From Selaginella moellendorffii (lineage: Eukaryota; Streptophyta; Lycopodiopsida; Selaginellales; Selaginellaceae): DNA of 64,000 nucleotides. Made by a program: the position numbers and the translations under genes. Every line of letters starts with the position of its first letter. Positions within the stretch are counted from its first letter, which is position 1. Positions 45,903-58,654 of the stretch are shown in pieces. A model generated the notes under the pieces. The model saw only the letters and a program-made list of their open reading frames with translations, did not search any database and had not been told where the DNA came from. The stretch is from contig NW_003314340.1 of NCBI RefSeq assembly GCF_000143415.4, positions 424,684 to 488,683 on the forward strand, in the 5' to 3' direction.

Positions 45903-46261
45903 GCCTTGGAAACGAGGTTATCTCTTTTATGGTCCACCTGGGACAGGCAAGTCTAGTCTCGTAGCATCTATATTATCTGGGATTTATGGTAATTAAGAAC
46001 TCTGAGGACATTGACTTCTCGGTTGACTTATAAAGGTCAACACAAGGGAGGTGGTCCAGTTCTCAACTTTTGCTGAGTGACAGTGGCGATGTGAAGATAT
46101 TCATTTTCACAAGTAACCATCCGGAAAATCTTGACCCTGCTCTGCTTCACAGTGATCGTATGGATCTCCAAGGGCACCTCACGTACTGTAGGTTTGAGGC
46201 GCTCGAGGCGCTCATGAAAAACTACATCTCCCAGCACAGGAGAAGAAAAAAAACAGAATAA
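45903..46261 (+). pseudogene. BCS1-like AAA-ATPase fragment
   Basis: An intact Walker A piece, RGYLFYGPPGTGKSSLVASI (45909-45968), is followed by a Walker-B-like SEDIDFSVDL at about 45998-46030 and, in another frame, by the C-terminal AAA segment KIFIFTSNHPENLDPALL and RMDLQGHLTYCRFEALE (46094-46205). About 100 residues between the first two pieces are missing and stops intervene. Plant BCS1-like ATPases are mitochondrial or ER proteins. It is a fragment, not a gene. Confidence 0.7.
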
Positions 46262-46435
46262 AGAAATATAAGTTAAAGAGAAGTTAAAAGGAAAGTATAA
46301 TATGGAACCTAACCCTTTTTATTCGAATTTCATTTCTTTCCTCGATACAAATATATATACATATATATATTTGTTTCGTTTGATACAGAACGGATTTTTT
46401 TTTTTCTCCTTTCCTCGTGTTATTGTTTTTCCATC

Positions 46436-49124
46436 TCATTGCATATAATAGACAGGCCCTGGCATTCCAAACGGTTGAGCGCCTCCATATTGCATTGGCG
46501 GAGGAGCAAAGTGTGAAGGCTGAGAGAAAGCACCTGGCATTGGCCCCGCCATTGGAGGTGGCGGCATTTGCTGCTGTGGAGGCATGGGTGCCGGCGGGGC
46601 GCTGTAAGCCATGGCGGGCATCATCGCTTGCATCTCCGGGACGCCCTGTGTGTGATCCCATGCCGCGTACGCCGTGTACTCGGCACCCCCGGGAGAGGTG
46701 GCCGGGGCCTTTCCCAGCACCGATGGCGATTGAGAGGAAGTGTAGTCTCGGCTCCGGTCGTTGTTAACCTGTGAGGAAGGACTTAGAAAACGAGCTCTAC
46801 CAGCGAAAAAGCTTTCTTAGCTTTTGCGAGACTGCTTACCCGTACCTTTACATTCAGGTCTGTGTGCCGGGAGTAAGAAAGGTGTAGCTTGCAGTATCCA
46901 CCTTCGTATATACAGTGGCCCTCCAGGGCCTCTTTGGCTGCCACTGCCGTGGTTACGTCTGGAAGAACAAGCTTTCGTTAGCTATGAGCCTTCAAGGAAA
47001 AAACTATGCACGCATCAATCGTACCAGCATATTGTATCAACGCTTGGAAGCCAGCGTTCTTCTCGAAGATAGCGATCTTTTGGATGGGACCAAAGGCGGC
47101 AAATACCTGCGGACAGAGAGCACAGCACACGGAGAGTTAGTGCCTCCCAGTCGTTTGAGTGTAAACAGCAAAGTATCTACGACAAAAAATAAAAACCCAG
47201 GCAAGAATACCGTGTGCAAGACATCAATCGTGACTGAATATTGCATATTTTCTATCGAAGCAAGTAAGACATTACTTTCAGGTTCCTTCCTCTTGCCATC
47301 AGGTCCAGTAGTGTATTCCTGCAAGAAAATCGAGTCGCATTAGGAAAGAAGAGATTTTTCGAGGCTCTTACCTGGCTAATACCATTGATCGCTGATGGAG
47401 CAACGGGTAAATAAGGATTTGTGTAGTCCCTGGAGTTAGAAAAGGAAAAAAAGAAAAGAAAAATGAGAATGGGTTGAGAATAACCTGGTGCTACCTGCTG
47501 CGGTGACTCTGAAATTTTACATTCAAATCAGTATGAGCAGAGAACGAAATACGAAGATGGCAAGAGCCGACGTGTTCTGGAAGTAAATATCTGAAAGACA
47601 AAGAAGTGTTAGTAAACGAGCACCAATATCTGGGCTGCCTACCTAGGAATGCTTCGCCCGTCTAGAGCTTGTCTAGCAGCAGATGCAGTGTTTGCATCAC
47701 TAAACTGTACCAAAGCCTACAAACTCGAGCAGGTCAGAAGCTGGGCAGGAGAACAAGATAATTACCTGAAAACCAGCAGTTTTCTCAAACGTTGCTATCT
47801 TATGGACAAATCCGAATGCTGAAAATACCTGCGTTCAATCAAAGTAAACGTTTTTAGGAACAGAAGTCTCAAGAGCTCGTCCAAACCAGCCAAAGCAGCC
47901 ACAATTCAAAACTACATGCAGGAAATCAAACGAAAACAAATAAATGCTGCCTATCCTGCAGAATGGAAAACATCCAGCAGCTCGTAGCCAAATACGATTC
48001 CTGAGCTAAAGTCCTCCAGGCTAAAGAAAGTAGAAAGCGAGCAAAGGAGAAAAGCGAAAGCCAAATAGGATGGAAGGAAAAAGAAATAATCACGAACTAT
48101 GAGCTTTTAATGGTTGGAAAAAACTAGTAGGGGTCGAGAGAGCAGGGATCGAAAACGAACACACATGCGCTTTCTCCCATGCAGCAACCTGCCATCGAGG
48201 GTGCAGCCGTGACATGGACCGGGCAATCCATGTATCGTTACGTCAAACACCCAAACCAAGCATAAAACAACCCATTAAACGACCTGCAATTAAAAATAAT
48301 GAAGGAGCTGAAAACCAAAACGTGAAAGTGTATAGACGTGTGACCAAATCGAAAACGAGCTTGCAAAAGTGAGAGTGACAAAAGAAAAAGAAATAAAAAC
48401 AAGCCACAAAACATAGACTTACCAAGTGTAAGACGTCAATGCTCACGTCGCCAGCCTCCACGCCCTCAATGGTAACGAGCAAAACGTTGCTGGCAACGTC
48501 ACCGGTGTTCTTGCTGTTTACAATCTCCTGCCGGTTGGAGTACTGTAAGTACACAGTCTTCCCCCTCACTTGCGCTGGCTCCGACGACGAGGCGTAGAAG
48601 GAGACCATCGCAATCGCTTGGTTTAAATCGGCCTACAACAAGAGATATAGCTTAGCAGTTCGTAAATCAAAACAGTTTCTAAAGAAGAAGAACGAGGCAA
48701 GCAAAGTATACAAGACCACCTTTGCCAGAAAAGTCACGAGAAGAACCAGCAGTAGCAGTGAAAGCAAGCACAAGGTATCAAAGAAGCTCGTTTGTCACAA
48801 AGATCATGGACCAGCTAGCTTAATTTTCAAAAGAAAACAAAACCAAGCAAGCAATTCATGGTGCTGGAGGAAAAAAATCTCCAAGAAAAAATCCGAAAAC
48901 AAAGCAAACCAAGCAAAAGGGAATGGAGGCGAGCTTACGAATTCCACGAATGCCTGGTTCCGGTTGGTTCCCACATTGCATTTGGTATTGACGACCTTGC
49001 CAAACATCTTGCACAGTTCGATGAGCTCCTCCTCGGTACACTCCCACGGCAAGTTCCGGATGTGCAAGACCTTGGACGGGGGCTGTGTGTATCGAAACTG
49101 GGGCTGGCTGGCTGTGGAAGTCAT
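46436..49124 (-). CDS. Polypyrimidine tract-binding protein with three RRMs (PTB homologue 3 type)
   Basis: Ten exons, the first five being 49124-48939, 48632-48423, 47828-47766, 47716-47643 and 47590-47495, ending at 46436. RRM1 starts KVLHIRNLPWECTEEEL, RRM2 LLVTIEGVEAGDVSIDVLHL with FGFVHKIATFEKTAGFQALV, and RRM3 LLASIENMQYSVTIDVLHT with GPIQKIAIFEKNAGFQALIQ. RRM2 and RRM3 are each followed by SxxTDLNVK. The tail is Pro/Met/Gln-rich. Three RRMs rather than two or four match the plant PTB3 class, which binds pyrimidine tracts and controls splicing. Plant PTBs often autoregulate through retained introns or poison exons; the long first and second introns (306 and 594 bp) are the obvious place to look. 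Confidence 0.93.
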
Positions 49125-49763
49125 GCTTGCTCACTCAAACCCTAACGGAATGCTGCCTAGAAGCCCCGGCCTGGAATTCCAGCCATTACCAGCAGCGAAA
49201 TTCGATGCCGAGCGATCAGAATATCGCGGCAATCAGCGCCCGGCCAGCAGAGGAGGAGCTATCCGCGACGGTGCCGATGGCGACGACGAGATCCTCAGCA
49301 CTCGCAAGCGCCGGAGTACGGCAAGCTGGATCATCAAGTCCCGATCGCTGGCGCCCTAGTGATTCCTCCTTCCCTAGCGAGAGGCGTGCCACCGAGAGAG
49401 GGAAGGAGGAGAGAGAAAGAGAGAGGAAGAGAGAAAATGAGAGAATGAGAGGAGAGAGAGAGACAGTTTTAGGGCTTGTAGCGATAGGGCTGTGCTTGTT
49501 GTATGGAGAAGTTACCACTCATTCCGTTGCGTGTTCGATCCTCGTGGCCATTTTTCTATCTCTGGGAGGAAAGAAAGAGTTCGTGGTTCGATTCTCATCC
49601 CGCCGCTCATAATCAGTCAGCGAGGGTTGACATGTCAACGATAGTCAACGCCATTGCGAACGATCTCTATTGAAATATCTAAATGATCCAAAAGAAACAT
49701 CGGTCAATGAGCTTTGATTGGAAATCCACACGCCGAGAATGCGAGAAATCTTCTTTCAAGTCT
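49125..49763. other. Intergenic region with GA-rich leader
   Basis: Probably the PTB 5' UTR/promoter (minus). A purine tract of GAGA/GGAA units covers about 49391-49462. No gene is supported. Confidence 0.5.
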
Positions 49764-50840
49764 TTAGAGCTGGATTGGAACTCTGGATGATCCAGAAGAA
49801 TCACCCCCCAGCACGTCCCAGGTGAGATCGGCGAGCATTGGCGTGCTCTTGTGCAGGCTCTCGTCAATCTCCGCCCAGTGATCACCGTCCATCACGCCTT
49901 TGCCGCTGCTAGATCCATTCTGGGCGCTGGAAACCCCGATCGATCCTCCTCCCGGCCCTGGCTCCGATTTTGCGCGACACATATGCTCCATTTCCTCGAT
50001 TTCTCGCGGCTGATACTGCTGCCGCCGCTGCTTGAAACACACTCTGTTGGACAGCGCCTCGATCTTGGCATCGAGCATAGATGGACTTCGCAAGAAATCT
50101 CTAGAAATCGGGATAGACATGCTCGGCATCGAAGGCGAGGAGGAGGATGAAGAGGACGAGGAGGAGGAGAATTGGGATCGCAAGTGGTGGATCAAGTGGG
50201 GGAAATTGAGGCGCGCGTACTCACCTCGGAGCTTGTAGGCTGCTTGATCGTAGGCAAACGCGGCCTCCTCGGCGGTCTCGAAAGTTCCCAGCCATAGCCT
50301 GGTCCGATTCCTGGGCAGCCGGATCTCCGCTACCCATTTGCCCCAGTGCCGCTGCCTCACCCCGCGGAAGAGCTTGGTGCCAACAACGGGCGATGATCGA
50401 TTGCTCGTGCTCTCGAGCAAATTCTTGTCCAGTGCTGCGATCTCGATGGAGCCGGTGCTGGAATTCAGGATGATCTGCTGCTGATTCTCGCGATTGTGGC
50501 CTGGATTCGCAATGCTGCTCGTGAGATCGATGCTCCCCTGCTGGAAAGAGGTGTGGAGTGCCGCATTGATGAGAGGGATTTGGCCACCCAGAGAGAGGAT
50601 CTGTGGGTAATTGGGCGTGGATTGGTGGTGATGGCGATCTCCCAACAACCATGCTGGGGATTGAGCTAGGGGTATTTGTTGATCGCCATCGCGTATAGAA
50701 CTTGAGCTTGCCGCAGCTAGATCCATCAAAGCACTTATTGCATTGTCACTTCGAGGGCGATCCACCATCTTGTCACTAGATTTTGGCAACGATCGAATCA
50801 AGCGTTTTGCTCGATCGCTGGGCCAGGAATCTCCATCCAC
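49764..50840 (-). CDS. AP2/ERF transcription factor (RAP2.4/ERF053-like)
   Basis: Intronless, 358 residues. One AP2 domain at about residues 157-215 reads [20 protein letters not shown], then [20 protein letters not shown] and [12 protein letters not shown]. The Glu and Ala/His positions and the flanking residues fit the DREB A-6 / group I factors. Flanks are Ser-, Gln- and His-rich, including a pure Ser run after the AP2 domain, and a C-terminal acidic block ([25 protein letters not shown]) may activate transcription. It is nuclear by inference. Such factors act in water stress, wounding or dedifferentiation; the specific role is unknown. Confidence 0.92.
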   Translation of the reverse strand: MDGDSWPSDRAKRLIRSLPKSSDKMVDRPRSDNAISALMDLAAASSSSIRDGDQQIPLAQSPAWLLGDRHHHQSTPNYPQILSLGGQIPLINAALHTSFQQGSIDLTSSIANPGHNRENQQQIILNSSTGSIEIAALDKNLLESTSNRSSPVVGTKLFRGVRQRHWGKWVAEIRLPRNRTRLWLGTFETAEEAAFAYDQAAYKLRGEYARLNFPHLIHHLRSQFSSSSSSSSSSSPSMPSMSIPISRDFLRSPSMLDAKIEALSNRVCFKQRRQQYQPREIEEMEHMCRAKSEPGPGGGSIGVSSAQNGSSSGKGVMDGDHWAEIDESLHKSTPMLADLTWDVLGGDSSGSSRVPIQL

Positions 50841-53519
50841 TGGGGCAGAGAAAGAGGATAGGAGCCAGCAGTCCCGGCTTCCAAGAAAAGGGACGAGTTT
50901 TTAAAATGGAATGTAGAGGAGAGGATGAGCAATGTGTGTGGAGAAAAAAAAAGAGAGAGAAAGGGGAAGAACACCTAAAGCCAAGGCCGAGGAATCAAAC
51001 AAAGCAGCTATATTAGATTCGGCTGCGCTGTGAATTGTGATCTGGCTGATTTGTTTTTGCCGGGGTTATAACTGTTGCTCGCGCGTGCTCAAAGAATTTT
51101 GCGGCAAAGCGTTCTTGAAAATGGTTTCTTCGCTCATTGATTTAGACCTTGGAGAAATCGAGACGAAACGCTAGCCCTAAAGTCTTTCTTTTAAAAACCC
51201 TGACCGGCGGTTAATGTCGTTAAATACTGACGTGGAATTTAAGCGAACGTGGCCAGCATCCATTCGCGGGGCTGCCTCGTGAGTCATCCCTTATATTGGC
51301 CACCTAACCCAGTAAAAGGGGAAAAGTGGGGGACCATGTCATAGCATCTGTCAGGACGCGTGTGCGTTGCGCTTTTTCTCGTGCACGGACAGCTGTCAGC
51401 TCTGCCCTGGCCAGTTAGGTTTCTTGTGTGACAATGTAGCACATTACTATGATGGGTGAAACCATATAAAATATTTCTCCCATGCGTCAAACAATGTCCC
51501 GGCGTTTGATTAGAGTATGGTATGATGTCATGGGTTTGTGTATTTTTAGTGGAATGGCCCAGCAAACAAGCATGATCGCTTTCATGTGACTACCATCCTT
51601 GTGGCGATAGACGTGTCTTTGCTTTAGCGTCTTATTGTGCCCACCACCACAAAGGAAAAGAAATGGAGAAAAGCTAGAAGATTGAGGCGACGATAGATCA
51701 CTCCAATCAATACTTTGGGCCTTGTTTTCTCAATCCTCTCCTCCTTGGCTTGATTCCACTTTGGTGAGAGTTCCAAAACTTCCTCTTGGATCGTCTTTGG
51801 GAGTATGCAGAAGTATGAAAGACTTGTAAACTAGAGACAAACACACATGCTTAAAGCGAAGGCTAAGAGTTATCAAAATCATAGTTTTGGTCAGCACAAC
51901 GCATGGTCCACCAAGTTATAGAAGCACTCACTTGGTCCCCACACTTACACTTTCGCGGGAAAACGCTGGAACTTGGAACTTGGAGTGGCAATCAAGGCAC
52001 AGATATAGCTCGAGCATCCATAGCTATAGCTAGATCCTTTATATCCTGGTGGAGTTTTCTTAGGATAAGAAAAGATACTGTGATGGATAGCGATGCAGCA
52101 AGCTTGTTCAATGATCTTCCATCACGAGGCAACTGTTTGGAGATGGGCCTCTGTTTCACGTCATCGTCCGAGGAAGAAAAAACTATTTCGTTAGAGACAG
52201 CCTTTGGCAACAGGCATTTACGCTTCTGTGGAAAAGAATGGTCGAAGTGTTTGAAGTGCTCACGCCCACCGTATTGTCTCAAGATCCGTTTGTGAATCAA
52301 TCCTCCTCCTAAGTCACAAAGGTGTTAGGAAAACTTCCAACTGTTTGCAGCCTTGAGGAAGGCGATTGATCACGCTTTTCGGCAGTACCAGGTAAGAAAT
52401 GTAAAGCTCACGGAGAATGCGATGTGAAGGAGTGAATGTTGCCTTTGAGAAAACCACGCATGCCTTTTTGACCACCTACAAACACAAGGCGAAGCCATCC
52501 TTGGATCAACTTGACGTAGAAGGAAAAGTGTAGCAATTTCATCACACGTTCCAGGACTACAAAAGGACCCTGCGCCGTCGATGAAATTTCCCACTTGGGT
52601 AGTTTGTAGCACTGTCACAGAGCTTGTCCACGCTTCCGAATACTAGATGCTCGTCATGCATACTTATGCAAAAATACCATGTTTTGCACAGCTCGCGATG
52701 TAATTCCTCCATCAGGTGTGTGAGATCTCTCTGTTTTATCTGTCCAATGCGGGCGATTATTTCATTGAAAGAGTGATAAATCGTTGATGAAAGTGCAACA
52801 GAAGAGTTTTACATGTATATATACAAGCAGATAGCCATAAAATATTTGTGAGGTATATGATATATGGTATACATGTAAATACCTGACAAATATTTGAATT
52901 TAGAATATTTCTTGAAAGTATGGCAATAAAAATTATTCGTCAAATCATTAAAAATTCTTATAATAACCAAACTTTATAGTTATTAAATTTACAAGAATAT
53001 AGTGATAATAAATTTTTATTTATAATATTATTTTTCATAAGTATAAGAAATAATCTAAACATTTAAACATATATTTTTATCATTCACTCCTTAGTTTCCA
53101 ATGATAGAATGAACAATTAAAATTCAAAAACTTTTAGCTATATTATAAGGCTTATTTTCTGAAAAAAACAAATGAAATGTTATTCATGCCTACTTCTACA
53201 TAATAATATTAAATAAAACTGATCCAGTCTAATAAAATAGCTTGTTATTATATATACATTATATTATACAAAACGTTATATTTTACATAAATGTTTCAAG
53301 ATATTGAAAAAATAGTTTAATAACAATCATATGTTAAATTTCATCACTTGCTTGTATAAAAATATTTTTAAAATATAATCAAATAATTGAGATTAAACTA
53401 GGTATATATTTTATTTGATTGCAATACACTTATTACTCTTAAATTAATTATCAAACTGTAATATACTATATCTAGAGTACATATATATATCTGATTATTC
53501 AAATATTTTTAGCATTTTA
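50841..53519. other. Long intergenic region with one unassigned open frame
   Basis: 50841-51250 should hold the ERF promoter. A plus-strand frame at 51903-52295 (130 codons) is not recognised; a parallel frame over 52115-52305 reads more like protein (QLFGDGPLFHVIVRGRKNYF, VRDSLWQQAF) and could be a decayed exon. From 52650 onward the DNA is AT-rich with no gene seen. Confidence 0.35.
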
Positions 53520-54345
53520 ATATTTTGATATTATGAGTGCATGATGGAATATAGAAATATACATATCAATTAACCCAAAAACCATAACTTGTATATAGGA
53601 GCAAATGCTCTAGATTGAAACCAATTCGATAGCTATCAAAACTCTAATACACTAATCTTAGTGTATAGCTGTTAATATTAGTATACGGCATTATAGCTGT
53701 ACACTCATGCTCTCCTCTCATAAAAATGAAAGTTAATCAAGATCCTTTGGTTGACGGGCCAAGATTTAGAGGAACATTAAGAGGAAGCATTAATGAATTT
53801 TTAGGTGGTACCAATTGTTCAAAATCCCTTTGTACAAAGTGTTTCAGCTATTGCATATACAATTGGGGAATTAATCTATTGAACATTATGTTAAACCTCA
53901 TAAACTTATAGTTTAACTTGTCACAACACTTAATATAGTCCTTTTCACTGAGAAAGGAGCCCTTTAAACAAATCATATATTGTAAGATTGGGGAAATAGA
54001 CTAAACTTAAGTTATCCACTTTATACTCTATAGGTGGATGGTGATAGACATTATAGCATTGCTGTTGTCCCATTTGTATATGGCCCAAGTGTTCAATAAA
54101 ATCCATTCAGGAAGAATGCTCATTAAATTCCAGGATCTAGCATCGATAGCTCATGACAATCATGAAAGTAAGCTCAACTCTATTGGCAATATTAAATCAT
54201 GACTATATAAAAGTTTATATAATGAAGCACTAATAGAACTTTGTACCCCTATGACATACACATATTGAAAAAATAGCAAATAACCATTCCAATCCAAATG
54301 CTGAAAGTTTATATATTTTGCGATCATCCCTTTGAAAGTCTAGAT
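53520..54345 (-). mobile_element. 3' end of a Ty3/Gypsy element, inverted copy
   Basis: The plus strand here aligns along its length with the reverse complement of 57240-58050: for example 53752-53778 with 57846-57870, 53960-54080 with 57560-57665, and 54150-54340 with 57250-57475. It therefore carries, on the minus strand, the end of the integrase frame and the 3' non-coding part of the same element family. Homology ends near 54345. Confidence 0.7.
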
Positions 54346-54607
54346 AAATTGTTTTTGTCGTGAATGTGATTGCAAGTATCGAAAGTTACTTATTGGATAA
54401 TCTTTTTAGATATTCTTTCCTTACTGCCATGACGGCAGGAAGTCAGTATTACTAGACCCTTTTTCAATTTCCCCTTAAACTAGTTGAATAACTAATCATC
54501 ATGTATGCATTTATGTTAGATAAACATAAGGTAAAAACTCCTATATATTTCTTGCTAAGCATATTCGGCCGGTATAAGAAACATATATGTTGGTTTACAC
54601 TTGCTAG

Positions 54608-54926
54608 TGTTGGAACCTTGTAATATTGAGTCTAGTCTCTCAATATCATTACGTGATAGTTTATTGTGTTTACCAAACACCCTCGCATCATGCTATTTGC
54701 ATTAGTCTCATTTTGGTCCCAAATACTATTTATGGAAAGTATTTAAATTTGTTCATTTGGCGTATTTATAGAATGTAAAGATTGTTTTAAACACAGTGGT
54801 GTTCGTACTATGTCCAAATTCACAATCTAAGAACATTCCATATTTAGTAGGTTTCAAGTTTGTCCCAGACCCTCGTTTTGTAGAGCAATAGGCTTGGAGT
54901 TTAGCTCCAAATTTAGGTGTGTTACA
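54608..54926 (+). repeat. Putative 5' LTR with primer-binding site
   Basis: Begins TGTTGGAACC at 54608 and ends GTTACA at 54926, about 319 bp. It is followed at 54929 by TGGTATTAGAG, which resembles the initiator tRNA-Met primer-binding site (TGGTATCAGAGC). No second copy was found downstream, so the LTR call rests on the ends and the PBS only. Confidence 0.45.
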
Positions 54927-57900
54927 TTTGGTATTAGAGGAATTGTCTCAACGATTCCTATCCAACTTTTGTCAGATTTTCTAACTCAAGTTGCATATGC
55001 AGAGACTTTTTTAGTAGATCCAAAGCAACTTGTGTAGGATTAATTGGATTGCACCATTCAGTAAGAATGTTGTAAGCATGTTTAATTACTAATAGAGGCA
55101 TGCATGTAGTTACTAAGATGGTGAAAAGGAATTGTGTTGATGATGCTAAAACCTCTAGAGGGGCGAATCAAAAGGAGGAAACTCCTGTTAGAGATGCTGC
55201 AAAAGAGGTTGAGGCTAAGTCAGAAGAGGAACAGTCAGATGTTGCAACACTACAGCATACGGCTCAAGAAGTTGAGATCAAGAATTTGCGAAGGGAAGTT
55301 CGCAAATTGAAGAAAGAGAACAAAAAACGGAAGAAAGAAGCTGAGGCAGCTAAACTAGCAAAACCTAAGCAATTGAACTCCTCTTCAAGTTTGAAGACGA
55401 TATAGTTCTACAACTGGCCCTAGTTGCATGAGTTTCAAAGTTCAAGCCTCCGAAACCACCCAATTTCAGAAGCATGCAAGACTATAAAGTTTTGGAAGAT
55501 TAGGTCTATGATATGGAAAACTATTTCATAGCAATATAAATGATCTTACGAAAGTTGCATGTGTGCATCCTTTCTTACTGATCATATGAAAACTTGGTGG
55601 TGCCAGGTGTGTGCTGAAAAAGGGTAGACTAGAAGTTAGACCAAGATGCAGTCTTGTATCCATAAGGAATACTTACCAGATGATCTTGTTTGAGACTTCT
55701 TGGAGAGTTGCGGCGGTTAAAGTAGCGAGGGGACCTTATGCATTATGTTAATGCGTTTGCTTAGAAGCGCATTATGATTGCAAATATGAGTGATAAAGAT
55801 GCTCAAAGTTATTTCCTAGAAGGTTTGAGTTCACTTTCTCGTAATGAAATTTTGAAGTTTAAGCCGAAAACGTACCTAGAGTGTAAGAAGGTAGCACAAC
55901 AAATTGTCTTTAGTCACTCACCTATAGAACAATATCAGCAGCCGTATGCTAGTACCTTGGACAAGAATAAGAATTCTAGGAATAAACAAGGTGATCAAAA
56001 ACAGGGGGTGGAAGGAAGGTTCTGCCTTGGAGGCTCACAAACAATGGTTATCAAAAGTGGTGGTGGTTGTCGACCACCAACAGCTTCTTCTAGTCCTAAG
56101 CTTTTTATTCCTTCTTCTGGTGGGTATAAGCAATAGCAACTTATAAAATCTGCTCCTAGTGGAATGGGTATTGTGGGTCATTGCTTCCATTGTGGAGAGT
56201 CAAGACATAGGTCCTTAGAATGTCCTAACAAGCATAAGACAAGGTTTCATATTAATGTCATAAGGGAAGACAGTGGTAGTGAAGCTGAAAGGGTTGACGA
56301 GTTGGTCAATGCAAACTATGAGGAAGAGGAGGTAAGTTACTTTCGTTGCTTTCCTCAAGTTTTTCTCACAGTCAATGCAAATTTGTTGATGTATTTGGTA
56401 GGTTTTGTCTGCGGACACTGAATCTGAGTGATGATTGATATGGGAGCTATACACAATGTGATATCTGAAGTCTTAGTTAAGTTGTTAGGATTGAATGCTG
56501 AGCAAATGTTGCCTATACAATTCTGGTTTGCAGAAGGTGGGCAAGTAGCTAGAAAATTTATGAGTGACGTTCTAATAAAAATATCCAAATGGAAAGAAAG
56601 AGTGGAAACAAATATATTAAAGGGATTCACTTACTAATGATTTACCATTTTGGCATTTAATATTGCTTTGACAGTTTTCTTTATTTTGTGGGGATGGATC
56701 TTAATGATTATTTATGGTTGTTGATGCCTTTGATATTTATTTTATAGTTTCTCCACACCTACCATGATTCTCCCATTCTAGACGGGTATATAGAACATCA
56801 TTGTGTGACCAAAAAGTTGTGTAGGTCTTTCTATTGGCCGGAAATGTGACATGATATTATTTTGTATATGCATAGCTGTGTTTGGTGTTAAATTTGTAAT
56901 ACTCCCCCTCATATTGCGGAAGGACGATTAGAGTTAATTGTAATTTCTAATCCATTTGAGTTGGTGGTGTTTGATATGGTGGGGCCTTTTCCATGATTGC
57001 TATTAGCAATAAGTATGTCATTATTTCTTTTAACTACTTGACTTGTTGGGTGGAATTCAATGCTCTTGCTAGCATGTTCGCAATTGCTATTAGATACTTC
57101 TTCCTCAATTTCAATATTCCTGTTTCAAGTGGATTATTTCAGATAATGATCTTACATTTATGGTTGAGGCATTTCACATTTTGATGTCTCAGTTGAGGAT
57201 ATACCACACTTTCACAAGTGTTTATCATCCGTAGTTAAACAGTTTGGTGGAACAGCTCATTTGAATTTTCAAAGGGATGATTGTTAAATATGTAAACTTT
57301 TAGTATTTGGATTAGGATAATTATTTGCCATATCTTTGGGATACATATATTAGAGAGGAGTAAAGTTTTGTTGGTGTTTCACTATATAAACTCTTATATA
57401 GTCATAATTCAATACTACCAACAAAATTGGGTTTATCTTCATGATTGCTACGAACTACTGATGCTAAATCATGGAATTAGTATTTGATGATCATTCTTCC
57501 ATTTGTCCGAATAGAGTCTACTAAACACCTAAGCTATGTACAAGTGGGACAACAACAATATTTTAACTCCCATCATCATCCACCTGTGGAGTACAAAATA
57601 GATGACTTAGTATTAGCTTATCTTCCAAATCTTACGATACATAGTTTATCTAAGGGGTTCCTTGCTCAATGAAAAAGATTGTATTACGTATTGTGGCAAG
57701 TTGGAATATAAATTTATAAGGTTTAATATGACATCCAATAAGCCAATCCTCTAGAAATTATGCATGTGCAATAGATAAGACACTTCATTCAAAGGGATTA
57801 GGAACAATTAGCACCACTTACAGATCCATTGATGCCTCACTTTAATGTTTCTTTAAATCCCGGCCCATCCACAAAAGAATCCTAATGGGATATCCAAATG

Positions 57901-58060
57901 TACAATTACAATGCTGTATATTAATATTAGCATAATGGGATTTTGGTAGCTATTGGATTGGTTTCAATATGAACCACTTGCTCTTGTATATATATTTTAT
58001 TTTCATATTCCATGTCTATATTCCATGCATTCACAATATTTTATAATAAATATATATTTT
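54927..58060 (+). mobile_element. Decayed Ty3/Gypsy retrotransposon, RT/RNase H deleted
   Basis: In order on the plus strand: a basic coiled Gag start (55100-55405), a Gag domain in pieces (SYFLEGLSSLSRNEILKFKP at 55810-55870), a CCHC zinc knuckle (CFHCGESRHRSLEC, about 56188-56225), an aspartic-protease segment (IDMGAIHNVISEVLVKLLGL, 56434-56500), then directly the integrase Zn-binding region (HCVTKKL, SFYWPEM; 56790-56850), integrase core (PFELVVFDMVGPFP) and a C-terminal piece (KIDDLVLAYLPNL, 57595-57640). Reverse transcriptase and RNase H are missing between 56640 and 56700. Many stops show it is dead. The 3' part is repeated inverted at 53520-54345. Confidence 0.75.
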
Positions 58061-58650
58061 TAATTTATTGATTTGGTGGATCTTCATTCATGTCATTCAT
58101 AAAGAAATCATTACAAAGAAAAAAAAGACCAAGATCTAGATGCTCTCTCATCTTAAACAATTACTTCTATCTAATTAAAAAATTTATGGTTTTTTAATTT
58201 CAGCTTAAATTATTTTTGTTACATATGACTAATATATATTTAAAAATATCTTCCTTATATAAATGAAATAATGCTTGTATTTCTAAATAGCATATAGATA
58301 GATAAAGGTCATCCACTAACTCCATGCTGGAATGCCACCAAATCACATTAGTACTGTGTGGTAGCAACCATTCTGGTTTTCTCCTTTTCATTTTGAGTGA
58401 GGAAGAGCAACAACTTAGCTCCGAGTTTTCCAGAGGGTTATTCAAAGTGATGCACGTTGAAACCTGCTTGCCAGTGGAGAGAACTTCGAGTGTCAAGAAA
58501 GAGGCTCTTCAGCTTAATGCCAACTTGCCGAGGTTTTCCTCCTGCAATCCCGAATAACACTCATCGCAGAAAAAAGAAAACAAAGAACGTACCAGCTCGA
58601 TTATCCAGCTTTTCATGCTCTGCTTTGACGGCAGCTACAATCGTGCTCGC
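58061..58650. other. Intergenic sequence with short unassigned frame
   Basis: 58324-58557 is an open plus-strand frame (SEEEQQLSSEFSRGLFKVMH, then VETCLPVERTSSVKKEAL) of normal composition but no recognised family. A possible gene fragment; nothing else seen. Confidence 0.3.
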
Positions 58651-58654
58651 TGCC

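Noticed and set aside
53520-58060. Long terminal repeats bounding one intact retrotransposon
   Set aside because: The matching ends are inverted, not direct, so they cannot be the two LTRs of one element.
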